A DNA stretch of 58,634 nucleotides from a virus, in the IMG/VR virus record IMGVR_UViG_3300045912_000093, positions 1 to 58,634 of that record. One strand, 5' to 3'. Positions 16,427 through 24,611 of this stretch are shown in pieces. The notes beneath the pieces were generated by a model that saw only the letters and a program-made list of their open reading frames with translations, did no database searches and was not told where the DNA came from. Each line of letters opens with the position of its first letter. Position 1 is the stretch's first letter. A program made the translations under genes and the position numbers.

Positions 16427-16488
16427 TGACACGTGTAGACCTCACCAACAGTACCAATTACCTGACTATCGAAGTAACGAAGGAGTAG
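16426..16488 (+). CDS. possible 20-aa leader peptide
   Basis: ATG 16426 overlaps the stop of the 434-residue gene (TGATG). The frame ends in TAG at 16486-16488, two bases before the ATG of the VWA gene, so its last codons contain that gene's AAGGAG site. The product begins MTRVDLTNSTNYLTIEV. It may serve only to couple translation across the 65-base gap. Confidence 0.35.
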
Positions 16489-16490
16489 AC

Positions 16491-17711
16491 ATGAGTAGCC
16501 AGAGGTTTACAGAAATGAAGTCGGCCGTGCTGATGCACGTGCCGTTCTTCGCTGCGCTCTTGCTTGACCGGATGACGATGAAGGTTGGCAAGTTCCCCAA
16601 CATCCCGACGGCCGGCACCGATGGCAAGACGGTGTGGTTCGACGAGGATTTTCTCAACAGCCTGACACTGAAGGAGGCGATGTTCGTGTGCTGCCATGAG
16701 GTAGCGCACGCCATGTGGATGCACATGGACCGGGCCAAGAAATACGAGAAGCTCGGCACTGTGAACGGCAGGCCTTTCAATGCCATGAAGTGGAACACTG
16801 CCGCTGACTACGTCATCAACTATCTGCTGGTGGAGGCTGGCATTGGCAAAATGCCTGCAGGCGGACTGTACGACGGCCGGTACACGTCGAGCATGTCGGT
16901 AGAGGAGGTGTACGCACAGCTGCCGGACCCGCCACCGTCTGGAGGTGGTGGCGGTAGTACTGGTGACGGCGGTGACAATGGCGACGGTGACGGCAGTGAC
17001 GGCGGTGGCGGCCGTGACGCCATGCCGGGGTTCGACGTGCACGTACCTGCTCAGTCCGAGGTTTCCCAAGAAGAGTGGAAGCGCGCTGTCGCTAGCGCCG
17101 TGCAGGCTGCCAAGACCGCCGGCAAGCTGCCCGGCGCACTGGAGCGGTTCGCTGAGGCATTACTTAACCCGCAGGTCACGTGGCAGGAGGTGCTGCGCCG
17201 ACGACTGACGGCGCTGGTGGGGCGCGACGCGCGCACGTGGGCAAAGCTGCATCGGCGCCGGCTGGTGGCACAGGGGGTAGTTATGCCAGGTTACGCCGGT
17301 CATAGGGCCGGCACGGTGGTGGTTGTTGTGGACACGTCCGGGTCTATCAGCAGTCAGGAGCTTACGGTGTTCCTGACAGAGGTACAGGCAATTCTCGACG
17401 ACGTGCAGCCGCAGGAGACCGTCCTCGTTGCGTGCGACACCAAAGTGCAAGATGTGCACACGCTGTATCCAGGCGATAGCCTCACAGCCCTGCAGCTCAA
17501 GCTGGGTGGAGGCGGCGGCACGTCCTTCGTCCCGCCATTCGAGTGGGTGGCGGAGCAGAGTGTGTACCCCGACACGCTGGTGTACCTAACCGACATGCAC
17601 GGTACGTTCCCTGCTGACCCGGGCTACCCGGTCATCTGGTGTGCGACGAGTGACCGGGAAGGACCGTTCGGCGAGACGATTCGTCTTGAGGTTGGAGGTG
17701 GGCTGCTGTGA
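16491..17711 (+). CDS. VWA-like protein with metallopeptidase motif (DUF2201-like)
   Basis: This 406-residue protein fits the two-part family with an N-terminal putative metallopeptidase domain and a C-terminal VWA-like domain. The zinc motif HEVAHAMWMH begins at residue 69. A Gly/Asp/Ser linker (about 145-175) resembles a flexible hinge. The VWA part has VVVVDTSGSISS near 277-288 (MIDAS DxSxS), and later VLVACDTKVQDVH and TDMHGTFP supply the other metal-coordinating positions. ATG 16491 has AAGGAG 8 bases upstream. It is probably the partner of the MoxR-like ATPase. The target of this machine in the infected cell is unknown. Confidence 0.85.
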   Translation: MSSQRFTEMKSAVLMHVPFFAALLLDRMTMKVGKFPNIPTAGTDGKTVWFDEDFLNSLTLKEAMFVCCHEVAHAMWMHMDRAKKYEKLGTVNGRPFNAMKWNTAADYVINYLLVEAGIGKMPAGGLYDGRYTSSMSVEEVYAQLPDPPPSGGGGGSTGDGGDNGDGDGSDGGGGRDAMPGFDVHVPAQSEVSQEEWKRAVASAVQAAKTAGKLPGALERFAEALLNPQVTWQEVLRRRLTALVGRDARTWAKLHRRRLVAQGVVMPGYAGHRAGTVVVVVDTSGSISSQELTVFLTEVQAILDDVQPQETVLVACDTKVQDVHTLYPGDSLTALQLKLGGGGGTSFVPPFEWVAEQSVYPDTLVYLTDMHGTFPADPGYPVIWCATSDREGPFGETIRLEVGGGLL

Positions 17712-18337
17712 GAAAGCGCACTAGGTCTAGCCCGTTCGAAGGCTATCAGGTGTGTTGGAACTGGATGCAGACCAGCCGCATGTCCGTACCGATACCACTT
17801 ACAAACGCCCAAATTCAGAGCATGTTAGAACGACTGGCGGCAGTGTCTGTCTCCGGCACGTCAATAGAAGTGCACAACCGAAACATGGCTGTGCATTACT
17901 CGAACACGTCCGTGATCAAGCTGGAAGGTATGTCCACCACTGCCGCATTGCATGCCGGTGGATTGAAGATACCGTCGCCACGCGAGTTCTTCATTGTGCC
18001 GAAGAGTGCGTCAGAGTATGCCGTCCTGCAGGACTGGGTAACCAAAGCGTGCGAGTATGAAGACAGACTTCAGCACAACCTTGCCATCTTGCACACACAG
18101 CTGTCGAGTGAAGAAGGTGTTCATCCAATGCTGGCTGATTTACTGAAACCGTTTTGGAAGCTGCGTGTAAACAAGCACGATTCGACGCCCGGCATCCACG
18201 ATCTTCTAAAAATGCTGACAGACGGACTGGCGCTTCAGACTGTCATCGGTATGGACGTGGTTGTGAGACCTGTGACTCCGGTAGATGGTGGTTGGAGTGC
18301 AGGCGATTCAACGGTTGTTATTTCGTGGGTGGAGTAG
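17708..18337 (+). CDS. unknown protein, 209 aa
   Basis: GTG 17708 overlaps the VWA gene's stop (GTGA), so the two are co-translated. An inner ATG (MSVPIPLTNAQ) is an alternative start about 24 codons later. The product is a mixed alpha/beta soluble protein (GTSIEVHNRNMAVHYSNTSV, FFIVPKSASEYAVLQDWVTK) with a beta-rich end (MDVVVRPVTPVDGGW). No motif is recognised. It probably belongs to the MoxR-VWA unit. Confidence 0.7.
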   Translation: MRKRTRSSPFEGYQVCWNWMQTSRMSVPIPLTNAQIQSMLERLAAVSVSGTSIEVHNRNMAVHYSNTSVIKLEGMSTTAALHAGGLKIPSPREFFIVPKSASEYAVLQDWVTKACEYEDRLQHNLAILHTQLSSEEGVHPMLADLLKPFWKLRVNKHDSTPGIHDLLKMLTDGLALQTVIGMDVVVRPVTPVDGGWSAGDSTVVISWVE

Positions 18338-18341
18338 AACA

Positions 18342-19190
18342 ATGACCAGACTGTCAACAAAACCAATGGCCTATAAGGTCAATCATTGCCTGCGAAAAGA
18401 AGCTGAGCGCTACATAGTAGCTACACGCCCGCTCGTACCGTTCCCGCTTGACCCGGTGAAGCACCTTCTGATCCCTGCAATCGGCAAAGAACGGCTGGCA
18501 TTTTTACTTGATATGTGCACGTCGTATGAAGATCGCAAGAACAGAAAGCAGCCGTGGTTCGCCGTTAACGGTCACGGGTTTGCGGCATGCTATCCGGACA
18601 TAACTATTACCTTCGACCGGGACTCTCTGCGGCATGTGGCTAGTACATACCCGCTACCGCTGGACCGCCAGTTCTTGAACGTCCGCTCAATGGTGCTGGA
18701 CATGATTGACTCAGGCTGGAGTATGGCCATTGATGTCCGGCTACCAACCATGTTCGAAGGCCGTCTGTGTGATGTAGGTATCCACTCTTCCAACCTACCA
18801 CCTGAAATTGCAGAGGCGGTGGCGTTGTTTGTGGTGAGTCGGTCTATCGTCACGTGCAGCATCTATACAGCTTTTCAGCTGGTAGAAATGGTGTACTCCG
18901 ATCGCAAGAACATACGTGTTCTGGCTAACATCTTTCCATCTTTGAGGAAGACGTTAAGTGAGTTGGTGGGACATGCTATCCCGGAGGAGAAGGTCAATTT
19001 GATGCGCTGTATTAAGAACAGTCGGCTGCGGAATTTAATTCCCGGTATCAACGCTGTTCTGGCCGTCAAACACCTGGTCCCCAAAGTTGAAACAGACGAC
19101 GCCTCACAGATACCGTACCCAGACATCTACTACTCGATGTCGCCCAGTGCCAGATTGCTTGATCTATGGCTGGCACTCCAGCCGGGTTAG
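18342..19190 (+). CDS. unknown protein, 282 aa
   Basis: ATG 18342 has GGTGGAG 9 bases upstream; the longer frame from 18285 lies in the previous gene. The sequence is mostly helical with basic patches (start MTRLSTKPMAYKVNHCLRKE) and ends LDLWLALQPG. Its codon use is somewhat more AT-rich than that of the flanking genes. No family is recognised. It is the last gene of the MoxR-VWA unit, followed by palindrome 7 and a terminator. Confidence 0.7.
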   Translation: MTRLSTKPMAYKVNHCLRKEAERYIVATRPLVPFPLDPVKHLLIPAIGKERLAFLLDMCTSYEDRKNRKQPWFAVNGHGFAACYPDITITFDRDSLRHVASTYPLPLDRQFLNVRSMVLDMIDSGWSMAIDVRLPTMFEGRLCDVGIHSSNLPPEIAEAVALFVVSRSIVTCSIYTAFQLVEMVYSDRKNIRVLANIFPSLRKTLSELVGHAIPEEKVNLMRCIKNSRLRNLIPGINAVLAVKHLVPKVETDDASQIPYPDIYYSMSPSARLLDLWLALQPG

Positions 19191-19196
19191 CCAAAC

Positions 19197-19211
19197 TTAC
19201 AAGCCTTGTAA
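19197..19211. promoter_or_regulatory. 15-bp palindrome, copy 7
   Basis: TTACAAGCCTTGTAA, six bases after the stop of the 282-residue gene and six bases before the terminator stem. Confidence 0.8.
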
Positions 19212-19217
19212 CTTTCA

Positions 19218-19251
19218 GGCCCACGGTCCCCGCGGACCGTGGGCCTTTTTT
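19218..19251 (+). terminator. strong intrinsic terminator
   Basis: A perfect 12-bp stem (GGCCCACGGTCC / GGACCGTGGGCC) with a CCGC loop is followed by six T. It separates the MoxR-VWA unit from the replication block. The CCCACGG core recalls the two terminators near 11 kb. Confidence 0.93.
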
Positions 19252-19268
19252 GTGCCTTTTTCTTGCGC

Positions 19269-19297
19269 TTGACACGCCCCGTCGGCCCCGCTACATT
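19269..19297 (+). promoter_or_regulatory. sigma70-type promoter for the replication block
   Basis: TTGACA (19269-19274) is a perfect -35 box. After exactly 17 bases comes TACATT (19292-19297), four of six matches to the -10 box. It lies just behind the terminator and 32 bases before the ATG at 19329, as expected for the start of a new operon read by host RNA polymerase. Confidence 0.7.
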
Positions 19298-19328
19298 AGC
19301 ACCCACGTTACTTGCCGACGGTGGTCGC

Positions 19329-19412
19329 ATGGATTTTCTGATCGCTTTGCTTGTCTGCGCGTGGCCGGTCTGGCTACCCGTTGTCATCAGTTGGTGGGAG
19401 GATCCGAGGTGA
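19329..19412 (+). CDS. 27-aa single-span membrane microprotein
   Basis: The frame from ATG 19329 encodes MDFLIALLVCAWPVWLPVV and ends ISWWEDPR, a single hydrophobic helix. Its TGA overlaps the GTG of the DNA polymerase gene (GTGA), and its last codons contain the GGGAGG site for that gene. No clear ribosome site is seen for itself. It may be a functional small membrane protein or a leader that couples translation to the polymerase. Confidence 0.45.
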   Translation: MDFLIALLVCAWPVWLPVVISWWEDPR

Positions 19413-21262
19413 GGGTTTTCACCATCGACTTCGAGACGTACTACGATCAAGAGTACAGTCTCCGCAAGATGACTACCGAGGAGTATGTGTGTGATCCCCG
19501 TTTCGAGATCATTCTGGTCTCGGTGGCAGTGGACGACGATCCGCCGCTAACCTTCTCCGCCGACACGCTTGAAGAGTACACAGGCTTCCTGCGCGGTCTT
19601 GGCATCGAGGACGGCGCGGTGCTGGCTCACAACACGATGTTCGACGGGCTGGTCCTGACGGCCCGTCTCGGCATCTACCCAAAGCTGTGGCTGGATACGA
19701 GATCCATGGCATCGGCCGTGGACAAGCCGGAGCACCGCTCGGTCTCGCTCGAGAACTGCCTGAACCGCCGGCCGCACCTCGGCATAAGCAAGGGCAGCTA
19801 CGTCCATAACATGCTTGGGGTGCGTCGTCGTGACATGAGTCCTGAGCAGTTCGACGCGTACGCCCGTTACTGCACGATCGACACCATCGGCTGCCGGGCA
19901 CTGTTCCGCGACCTGCTGCCCTCTATCCCGAAAGAAGAGCTGCGGGTCATCGACTTGACCCTGCGGATGTACCTTGAGCCGCAGCTGGAACTAGACGAAG
20001 ACCTTCTGGCACGGATTGTGGCAGACGAGGAAGCGAAGAGCTCCATAGCGCTGGCGTCAATCGAGAAGATTCTCGGCCCCGAGGCCCAGAATATCGTCCG
20101 GTCCAACGACAAGTTCGCTGCCCTCTTGACGCGCATGGGCGTAGAAGTCCCGATGAAGTATTCGCTTGCCACGGGGAAGCTGATCCCTGCGCTGGCCAAG
20201 ACCGACGAAGGGTGGGCGCAGCTGTGTGACATGTATGAGGATCACCCCACCATCGGGCCGCTGCTCAAGGTACGCCTCAGCCAGAAGTCCACCAACGTCC
20301 TGACACGCTCAAAGAGACTACTGGCAATCGCGCAGCGATTCAAGCACTTCCGCGTCCCGCTGGTGTACTACGCGGCCCATACCGGCCGGTACGGTGGCAC
20401 GGAGAAGATCAACCCCCAGAACCTGAAACGCGTGGACAAGAAGGCTGGCCCCCTCCAGATCCGGTACGCGGTCACGCCGCCGGAGGACCACCTTATTATC
20501 ACGGCTGATCTAGCGCAAATCGAGGCGCGCATCAACGCCCACCTTTCCGGCGAGGACGCGCTCGTGCACGCGTTCGCTACTGGTGAGGACGTCTACAGCG
20601 CATTCGCTTCCAAGCTGTTCGGCAGGACCATCACGAAGGCTGATCCCAACGAGAGATTCATCGGGAAGTGCTGCATTCTGGGTCTCGGGTACGGCATGGG
20701 GGCTGAACGACTTCGGTTGTTCCTGCTCCAGAGTGGCGTCCGCATCGACACGGACACGGCGGAGCGGTACGTCGCTACGTATCGGAACACATACCGAAAC
20801 ATTGTGAAGATGTGGACCATTGCTGAGCGAATGCTCGGCTCGATTCAGCGTGGTGATATGCTGAACTACAAGTACCTCAGCATCACGCCGCACGGCATTG
20901 GTCTGCCCAATGGCATGGCAGTGAAGTACCCCAACCTCACTTACGGCGACACCACGGATAGCTACGTGGCGTTTTACGACGGGACTGTCCGGCACCTTTG
21001 GGGCGGCATGATTGTAGAGAACGTAGTGCAGGCGCTGGCACGGACGGTGATCATCCAGCAGATGCTCGCTATCTACAACGAGCTCGGGCTGCGCCCGGCT
21101 ATGCAGGTGCACGACGAGCTTGTGTACGTGGTGCCTCACAAGAAGGCCCACATCCTAGCCGCCCGCATCAACACCATCATGTCCACGCCACCTGAGTGGG
21201 CACCCACCTTGCCTATCGCTGCCGAAGTAGGCATCGGGGCGAACTACGGAGACGCGAAGTGA
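19409..21262 (+). CDS. DNA polymerase, family A, with 3'-5' exonuclease
   Basis: This replicative polymerase has 617 residues. GTG 19409 was chosen: GGGAGG is 8 bases upstream and the protein then begins directly with the exonuclease motif VRVFTIDFETYYD (Asp7, Glu9). The second exo motif HNTMFDG (Asp79) and the YCTIDT motif complete the proofreading site. Polymerase motif A is DLAQIEARINAH (about 366), motif B follows RFIGKCCILGLGYG (about 415), and motif C is MQVHDELVYVVP (about 566). No 5'-3' nuclease domain is present, as in many phage Pol A enzymes. It is the first large gene behind the promoter at 19269. Confidence 0.96.
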   Translation: MRVFTIDFETYYDQEYSLRKMTTEEYVCDPRFEIILVSVAVDDDPPLTFSADTLEEYTGFLRGLGIEDGAVLAHNTMFDGLVLTARLGIYPKLWLDTRSMASAVDKPEHRSVSLENCLNRRPHLGISKGSYVHNMLGVRRRDMSPEQFDAYARYCTIDTIGCRALFRDLLPSIPKEELRVIDLTLRMYLEPQLELDEDLLARIVADEEAKSSIALASIEKILGPEAQNIVRSNDKFAALLTRMGVEVPMKYSLATGKLIPALAKTDEGWAQLCDMYEDHPTIGPLLKVRLSQKSTNVLTRSKRLLAIAQRFKHFRVPLVYYAAHTGRYGGTEKINPQNLKRVDKKAGPLQIRYAVTPPEDHLIITADLAQIEARINAHLSGEDALVHAFATGEDVYSAFASKLFGRTITKADPNERFIGKCCILGLGYGMGAERLRLFLLQSGVRIDTDTAERYVATYRNTYRNIVKMWTIAERMLGSIQRGDMLNYKYLSITPHGIGLPNGMAVKYPNLTYGDTTDSYVAFYDGTVRHLWGGMIVENVVQALARTVIIQQMLAIYNELGLRPAMQVHDELVYVVPHKKAHILAARINTIMSTPPEWAPTLPIAAEVGIGANYGDAK

Positions 21263-21924
21263 AGAACCCCGCATGGAGCTATTCAGCCCTCTCGACGTAC
21301 GAGCAGTGCCCCAAGAAGTACTACCACCTGCGCATCGCGAAAGACGTCAAGGACGAGGACAGCGAGGAGGCAGCGGAGGGCAGGGCGATCCACGAGGCGC
21401 TGTACGCACGTGTTGTGAAGGGTACCCCTCTCCCTCTGCCCATGCGAGTGCACGAGCGGATGGCTCTCAAGTTCATCTCTCTGCCCGGCACGAAGTCAGG
21501 CGAGCTTAAGCTGGCGCTCAACGAGAACCTTGAGCCAACCGGGTTTTTCGCCAAGGACGTCTGGGTGCGGGCAGTAGCGGACCTCGTGATCGACCATCCG
21601 AGTGGCTGCGTGATCGTTGACTGGAAGACCGGCAAGCAGAAGGACAGCTGGGACCAGCTGGTTTTGTCTGCCGCTGTGCTGGCACAGCACATGCCGGAGG
21701 CCGATAACTTCCGCTTGGTGTACGCGTGGCTTCGCGACGGTCAATGCACCGGCAGGCGGTTCACCCGGGCCGAGCTGCTTGACACGTGGAGCGGCTACAT
21801 CGAGCGGGTCAACAAGATGTACGAGGCCGGCAAGACGACCGATTTTCCCGCCCGCAGCAGTCGTCTTTGCGGCTGGTGCCCGGTGAAGCAGTGTCCCAAT
21901 TGGTTTGATAGGAGTGAACGATGA
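21259..21924 (+). CDS. PD-(D/E)XK exonuclease, RecB/Cas4-like
   Basis: GTG 21259 overlaps the polymerase stop (GTGA), with GGAGACG upstream. The 221-residue product begins WSYSALSTYEQCPKKYY, the usual N-terminus of RecB-type nucleases with the first Cys of a possible Fe-S cluster. EGRAIHEAL gives the helix with the conserved His, and VADLVID...CVIVDWKTGKQKDSWDQL gives the D-x(n)-D-x-K core. The end has RLCGWCPVKQCPNW, with three more Cys, so a Cas4/AddB-type 4Fe-4S cluster is likely. It probably works in recombination or end processing during replication. Confidence 0.85.
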   Translation: MKNPAWSYSALSTYEQCPKKYYHLRIAKDVKDEDSEEAAEGRAIHEALYARVVKGTPLPLPMRVHERMALKFISLPGTKSGELKLALNENLEPTGFFAKDVWVRAVADLVIDHPSGCVIVDWKTGKQKDSWDQLVLSAAVLAQHMPEADNFRLVYAWLRDGQCTGRRFTRAELLDTWSGYIERVNKMYEAGKTTDFPARSSRLCGWCPVKQCPNWFDRSER

Positions 21925-22433
21925 ATGCACCAAGTTCCGGACCGATCACAGCGGCTGGCAAGGGCAATACGATTAGCCCCAGTTTTTTCACGGTGGAAGA
22001 TATCGCCCGATGGCTTGAAACCCTTGCACGGTTCGAGGCGACCGATCCTGACCCTTCGCCTTACGCCATTGCAGCGGACACAATACGCCAGCTGCTGGAC
22101 GTCGTCGACTCGCTGGAGCAACGACTGGAACACGCCGCCAAGGTCCACGCGCACCAGCGAGAGCGGGCAGCGATCGAAGAAGCGTACGGCTGGGCAAAGA
22201 AAAAATATCCCTTCGGCTTGGCTGGTGTACGAGCATTGCGCAGTCCCTCTCAGCTTGATCTTTTCGACGATCAAGTACGTACGGAAGTGCGACCCGTCGG
22301 TCCTGTCCCAGACCTCCGCAAGGCGGGCGTATTTCAGGACCGTATCAGTGCTGCGCAGTCCGCAGGTGTATCGCCTGCACATAACCAAGCACGGGCTGCG
22401 CCTACTGGTACCACTGCGGAGAAAACCCGATGA
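21921..22433 (+). CDS. unknown protein, 170 aa, frame uncertain in second half
   Basis: ATG 21921 overlaps the nuclease stop (ATGA), and the TGA at 22433 overlaps the next ATG, so both borders look natural. The first 100 residues are well formed (FFTVEDIARWLETLARFEAT, RQLLDVVDSLEQRLEHAAKV helix). A QLDLF motif near residue 113 resembles a beta-clamp binding site. The last 50 residues are low in complexity, and a second plus frame ending at 22443 has better codon use there. Either the tail is disordered, or an indel near the A-run at about 22198-22206 changes the frame. Confidence 0.55.
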   Translation: MNAPSSGPITAAGKGNTISPSFFTVEDIARWLETLARFEATDPDPSPYAIAADTIRQLLDVVDSLEQRLEHAAKVHAHQRERAAIEEAYGWAKKKYPFGLAGVRALRSPSQLDLFDDQVRTEVRPVGPVPDLRKAGVFQDRISAAQSAGVSPAHNQARAAPTGTTAEKTR

Positions 22434-22567
22434 ACTCGCGTGAACTGCTGGCACTTCTACTCGCGTTCGTCGTCTGCTACGGCGTGACACTGATCGCGAT
22501 CGGCCTAGTGCAAGAGGTATTTAGTAGGCGGAGGAACTCCCGTGCCAAGAAAGCCCGTTCTCCGTGA
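22430..22567 (+). CDS. 45-aa membrane protein
   Basis: ATG 22430 is coupled to the previous stop (ATGA) and has GGAG 9 bases upstream. The sequence MNSRELLALLLAFVVCYGVT, then LIAIGLVQEVF, forms one membrane helix, followed by a very basic tail (SRRRNSRAKKARSP). The topology should be N-out, C-in. The function is unknown; it lies among replication genes. Confidence 0.6.
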   Translation: MNSRELLALLLAFVVCYGVTLIAIGLVQEVFSRRRNSRAKKARSP

Positions 22568-22793
22568 CGCGTGCGCCAAGGTCGGACTAGCGACAAGCAC
22601 GTACTGGAAGCGCCGACGTTCAGGTATGTCACACGAAGAAGCACTCGCCATGCCGGTATTACCCAGTCGCGCACGCGCTGCTGCATGCCGTGCCAGTATT
22701 GACAGACGCAGGCAGGAGGAGGCCGACCACGAATTCAACGTACGGCTCGTCAACAAGATGCTGCGTAACTGGAGGCTACCCCGTGACTCCTGA
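22542..22793 (+). CDS. small helix-turn-helix-like protein, 83 aa
   Basis: GTG 22542 has GGAGGAA 6-7 bases upstream and overlaps the gene before by 26 bases. Residues 8-38 (RDACAKVGLATSTYWKRRRS, then GMSHEEALAMPV) match the pattern of phage HTH segments with a basic helix followed by G-x-S-xEEAL. The C-terminal half is basic and helical. DNA binding is inferred; it may assist the adjacent VRR-NUC nuclease. Confidence 0.65.
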   Translation: MPRKPVLRDACAKVGLATSTYWKRRRSGMSHEEALAMPVLPSRARAAACRASIDRRRQEEADHEFNVRLVNKMLRNWRLPRDS

Positions 22794-23088
22794 AGGCAGA
22801 GTCAAAAAGCAGGTGAAGGCCTTGCTCTCTACGTACAAGGACCTGTACCAAGAGTGGCCGGTGCCGAGCGGCTACGGTAAGTCGGGGCTCGATGCCCACT
22901 GTTGCTACCGTGGCCGGTACTTTGCGATCGAGACCAAGGCACCCGGCAAGAAGCTGACGCAGCGGCAGGCGCTGACGGCGGCCGACATCGCTCAGGCTGG
23001 CGGGATAGTGTTCGTGGTAGACGGATCCCCTGATGGACTGGCTGAACTGAAAATGTGGCTGGACACCTGTGAGCACTTCCTCGTCTAA
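22783..23088 (+). CDS. VRR-NUC domain nuclease
   Basis: GTG 22783 has GGAGG 8 bases upstream. The 101-residue product is a stand-alone VRR-NUC domain: SGYGKSGLDAHCCYRGRYFA, then IETKAPGKKLTQRQ, gives the D...ExK catalytic core, and the helix RQALTAADIAQAGGIVFVVD follows. Such phage enzymes cut branched DNA such as flaps or Holliday junctions. It overlaps the helicase gene by 20 bases, fitting a joint role in replication or recombination. Confidence 0.85.
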   Translation: MTPEGRVKKQVKALLSTYKDLYQEWPVPSGYGKSGLDAHCCYRGRYFAIETKAPGKKLTQRQALTAADIAQAGGIVFVVDGSPDGLAELKMWLDTCEHFLV

Positions 23089-24604
23089 ACTCAGGGTCCG
23101 CGACGGCAAGATCGTCGCACCAGACCACCCGATGCTGCGCTCGTTGCGGCTCGGTACCCCACAGCCCGACGGCACCATTCACGTGCCGAATGAGGAGGAT
23201 GCGGTGCGCCTGCTCCGCAACCTAGGGTTCGTAGTGCCGGCGCCGATCATGAGCAAGTACAAGTGGCCCGGCCCCAAGCCGTTCCGCGTGCAGCGAGTGA
23301 CAGCCGCTGCTGCGACGATGAACAAGCGGCTTTACATCCTGTCGGAGATGGGCACCGGCAAGACGCGGGCAGCTCTGTACGCCGCTGACTACCTGCTACA
23401 GCAAGGTCTTGCCAGACGTGTGCTGGTAGCTGCCCCGCTGTCTACGCTGTCACAGGTGTGGGACCGGGAAGTGTTCGAGTTCTTCCCCCACCTAGAAGTT
23501 GCAGTGCTGCACGGGACGCGTGACAAGCGACTGCAGAAACTTGCCAGCGGTGCCCCCATCTGCGTGATCAACCACGACGGAGTGCAGACCATCCTGAAGG
23601 AACTGATCGACGCGGCGTTCGACGTGATCGTTCTCGACGAAGCCTCAGTGTACCGGAACAAGCGCACCGAGCGCTGGAAAGCCATGAACGCCCTCGTGGT
23701 CAACGCACCCTACGTCTGGGCGCTTACCGGCAGCCCGGCACCCAACGCCGCCACCGATGCTTGGGGACTGGCGCGGATGGTCACGCCTGACAGCGTGCCG
23801 AAGCACTTCAACGCGTTCCGCGACCAGACCCAGATCAAAGTTTCCACCTTCCGCTGGGTCAACAAGCACGATGCGATCGAGAGGGTCTACGAGGCCCTCC
23901 AGCCCGCTGTCCGGTTCAAGCGGGACGACTGCGTAGAGCTACCACCGACCACCTACATCGACCACAAGGTCGACCCGTCGCCTCGAGTGGCGGAGGTGTA
24001 CCGTGAACTGAACATAGCACTGCGCAAGGAGTTCGCTGAGGGCACCGTCACCGCTGCCAACGAGGGAGTGCTGATGTCGAAGCTGCTGCAGGTGTCGACC
24101 GGCTTTGTGTACACGCGTGACAAGAAGACGGTGGCACTCGGCTGTCAGGACCGGATGGACGCGCTGCAGACGTACTACTACTCCACCTCGAACAAGCTGC
24201 TGGTCTTCTGCGCATTTACGCACACGGCAGAGGCGGTGTACGAGGACATGCTCCGCCGGAAGCTGTCGGTGGCACTGGTGACGGGGGCGACGCCAAAAGC
24301 CAAGCGGGATGAAATCTTCGGGGCCTTCAACCGGGACCCGCAGCCCCGCATGATCGTGGCTCATCCGCAGTGCATGAGCCACGGTTTGACACTTGTCGCG
24401 GCCGACACTGTAGTGTGGTTTTCCCCGGTTCCGTCACTTGAAGTTTACGAGCAGGCATGTGCTAGAATCACCCGGCCGGGACAGAAGCACAAGCAGTACA
24501 TCGTCCACTTGTATTCCACCCCGGTCGAGCGTAAGGTTTACGCCCGGCTGAAAAACAAGGCGTCGGTACAAGGCGCCCTACTTGATCTGTTCAACGACGA
24601 ATGA
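23069..24604 (+). CDS. SNF2/DEAD-like superfamily 2 helicase
   Basis: The 511-residue product starts at GTG 23069 within the nuclease gene. RecA-like domain 1 has Walker A SEMGTGKTRAALYAAD (about 91), motif Ia VLVAAPLSTLSQVW, motif II VIVLDEAS (about 185) and motif III ALTGSPAPN. Domain 2 has KLLVFCAFTHTAEAVY, MSHGLTLVAADTVVWFSP and the SNF2-type motif VI QACARITRPGQK. This layout is common in phage helicases that remodel or unwind DNA near forks. The N-terminal 70 residues are specific to this protein. Confidence 0.92.
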   Translation: MSTSSSKLRVRDGKIVAPDHPMLRSLRLGTPQPDGTIHVPNEEDAVRLLRNLGFVVPAPIMSKYKWPGPKPFRVQRVTAAAATMNKRLYILSEMGTGKTRAALYAADYLLQQGLARRVLVAAPLSTLSQVWDREVFEFFPHLEVAVLHGTRDKRLQKLASGAPICVINHDGVQTILKELIDAAFDVIVLDEASVYRNKRTERWKAMNALVVNAPYVWALTGSPAPNAATDAWGLARMVTPDSVPKHFNAFRDQTQIKVSTFRWVNKHDAIERVYEALQPAVRFKRDDCVELPPTTYIDHKVDPSPRVAEVYRELNIALRKEFAEGTVTAANEGVLMSKLLQVSTGFVYTRDKKTVALGCQDRMDALQTYYYSTSNKLLVFCAFTHTAEAVYEDMLRRKLSVALVTGATPKAKRDEIFGAFNRDPQPRMIVAHPQCMSHGLTLVAADTVVWFSPVPSLEVYEQACARITRPGQKHKQYIVHLYSTPVERKVYARLKNKASVQGALLDLFNDE

Positions 24605-24611
24605 GGCACAC

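Noticed and set aside
21795-22490. A 231-codon minus-strand frame opposite the 170-residue gene
   Set aside because: Part of it reads like protein, but it would be the only minus gene in the plus arm, spans gene borders and has no ribosome site.
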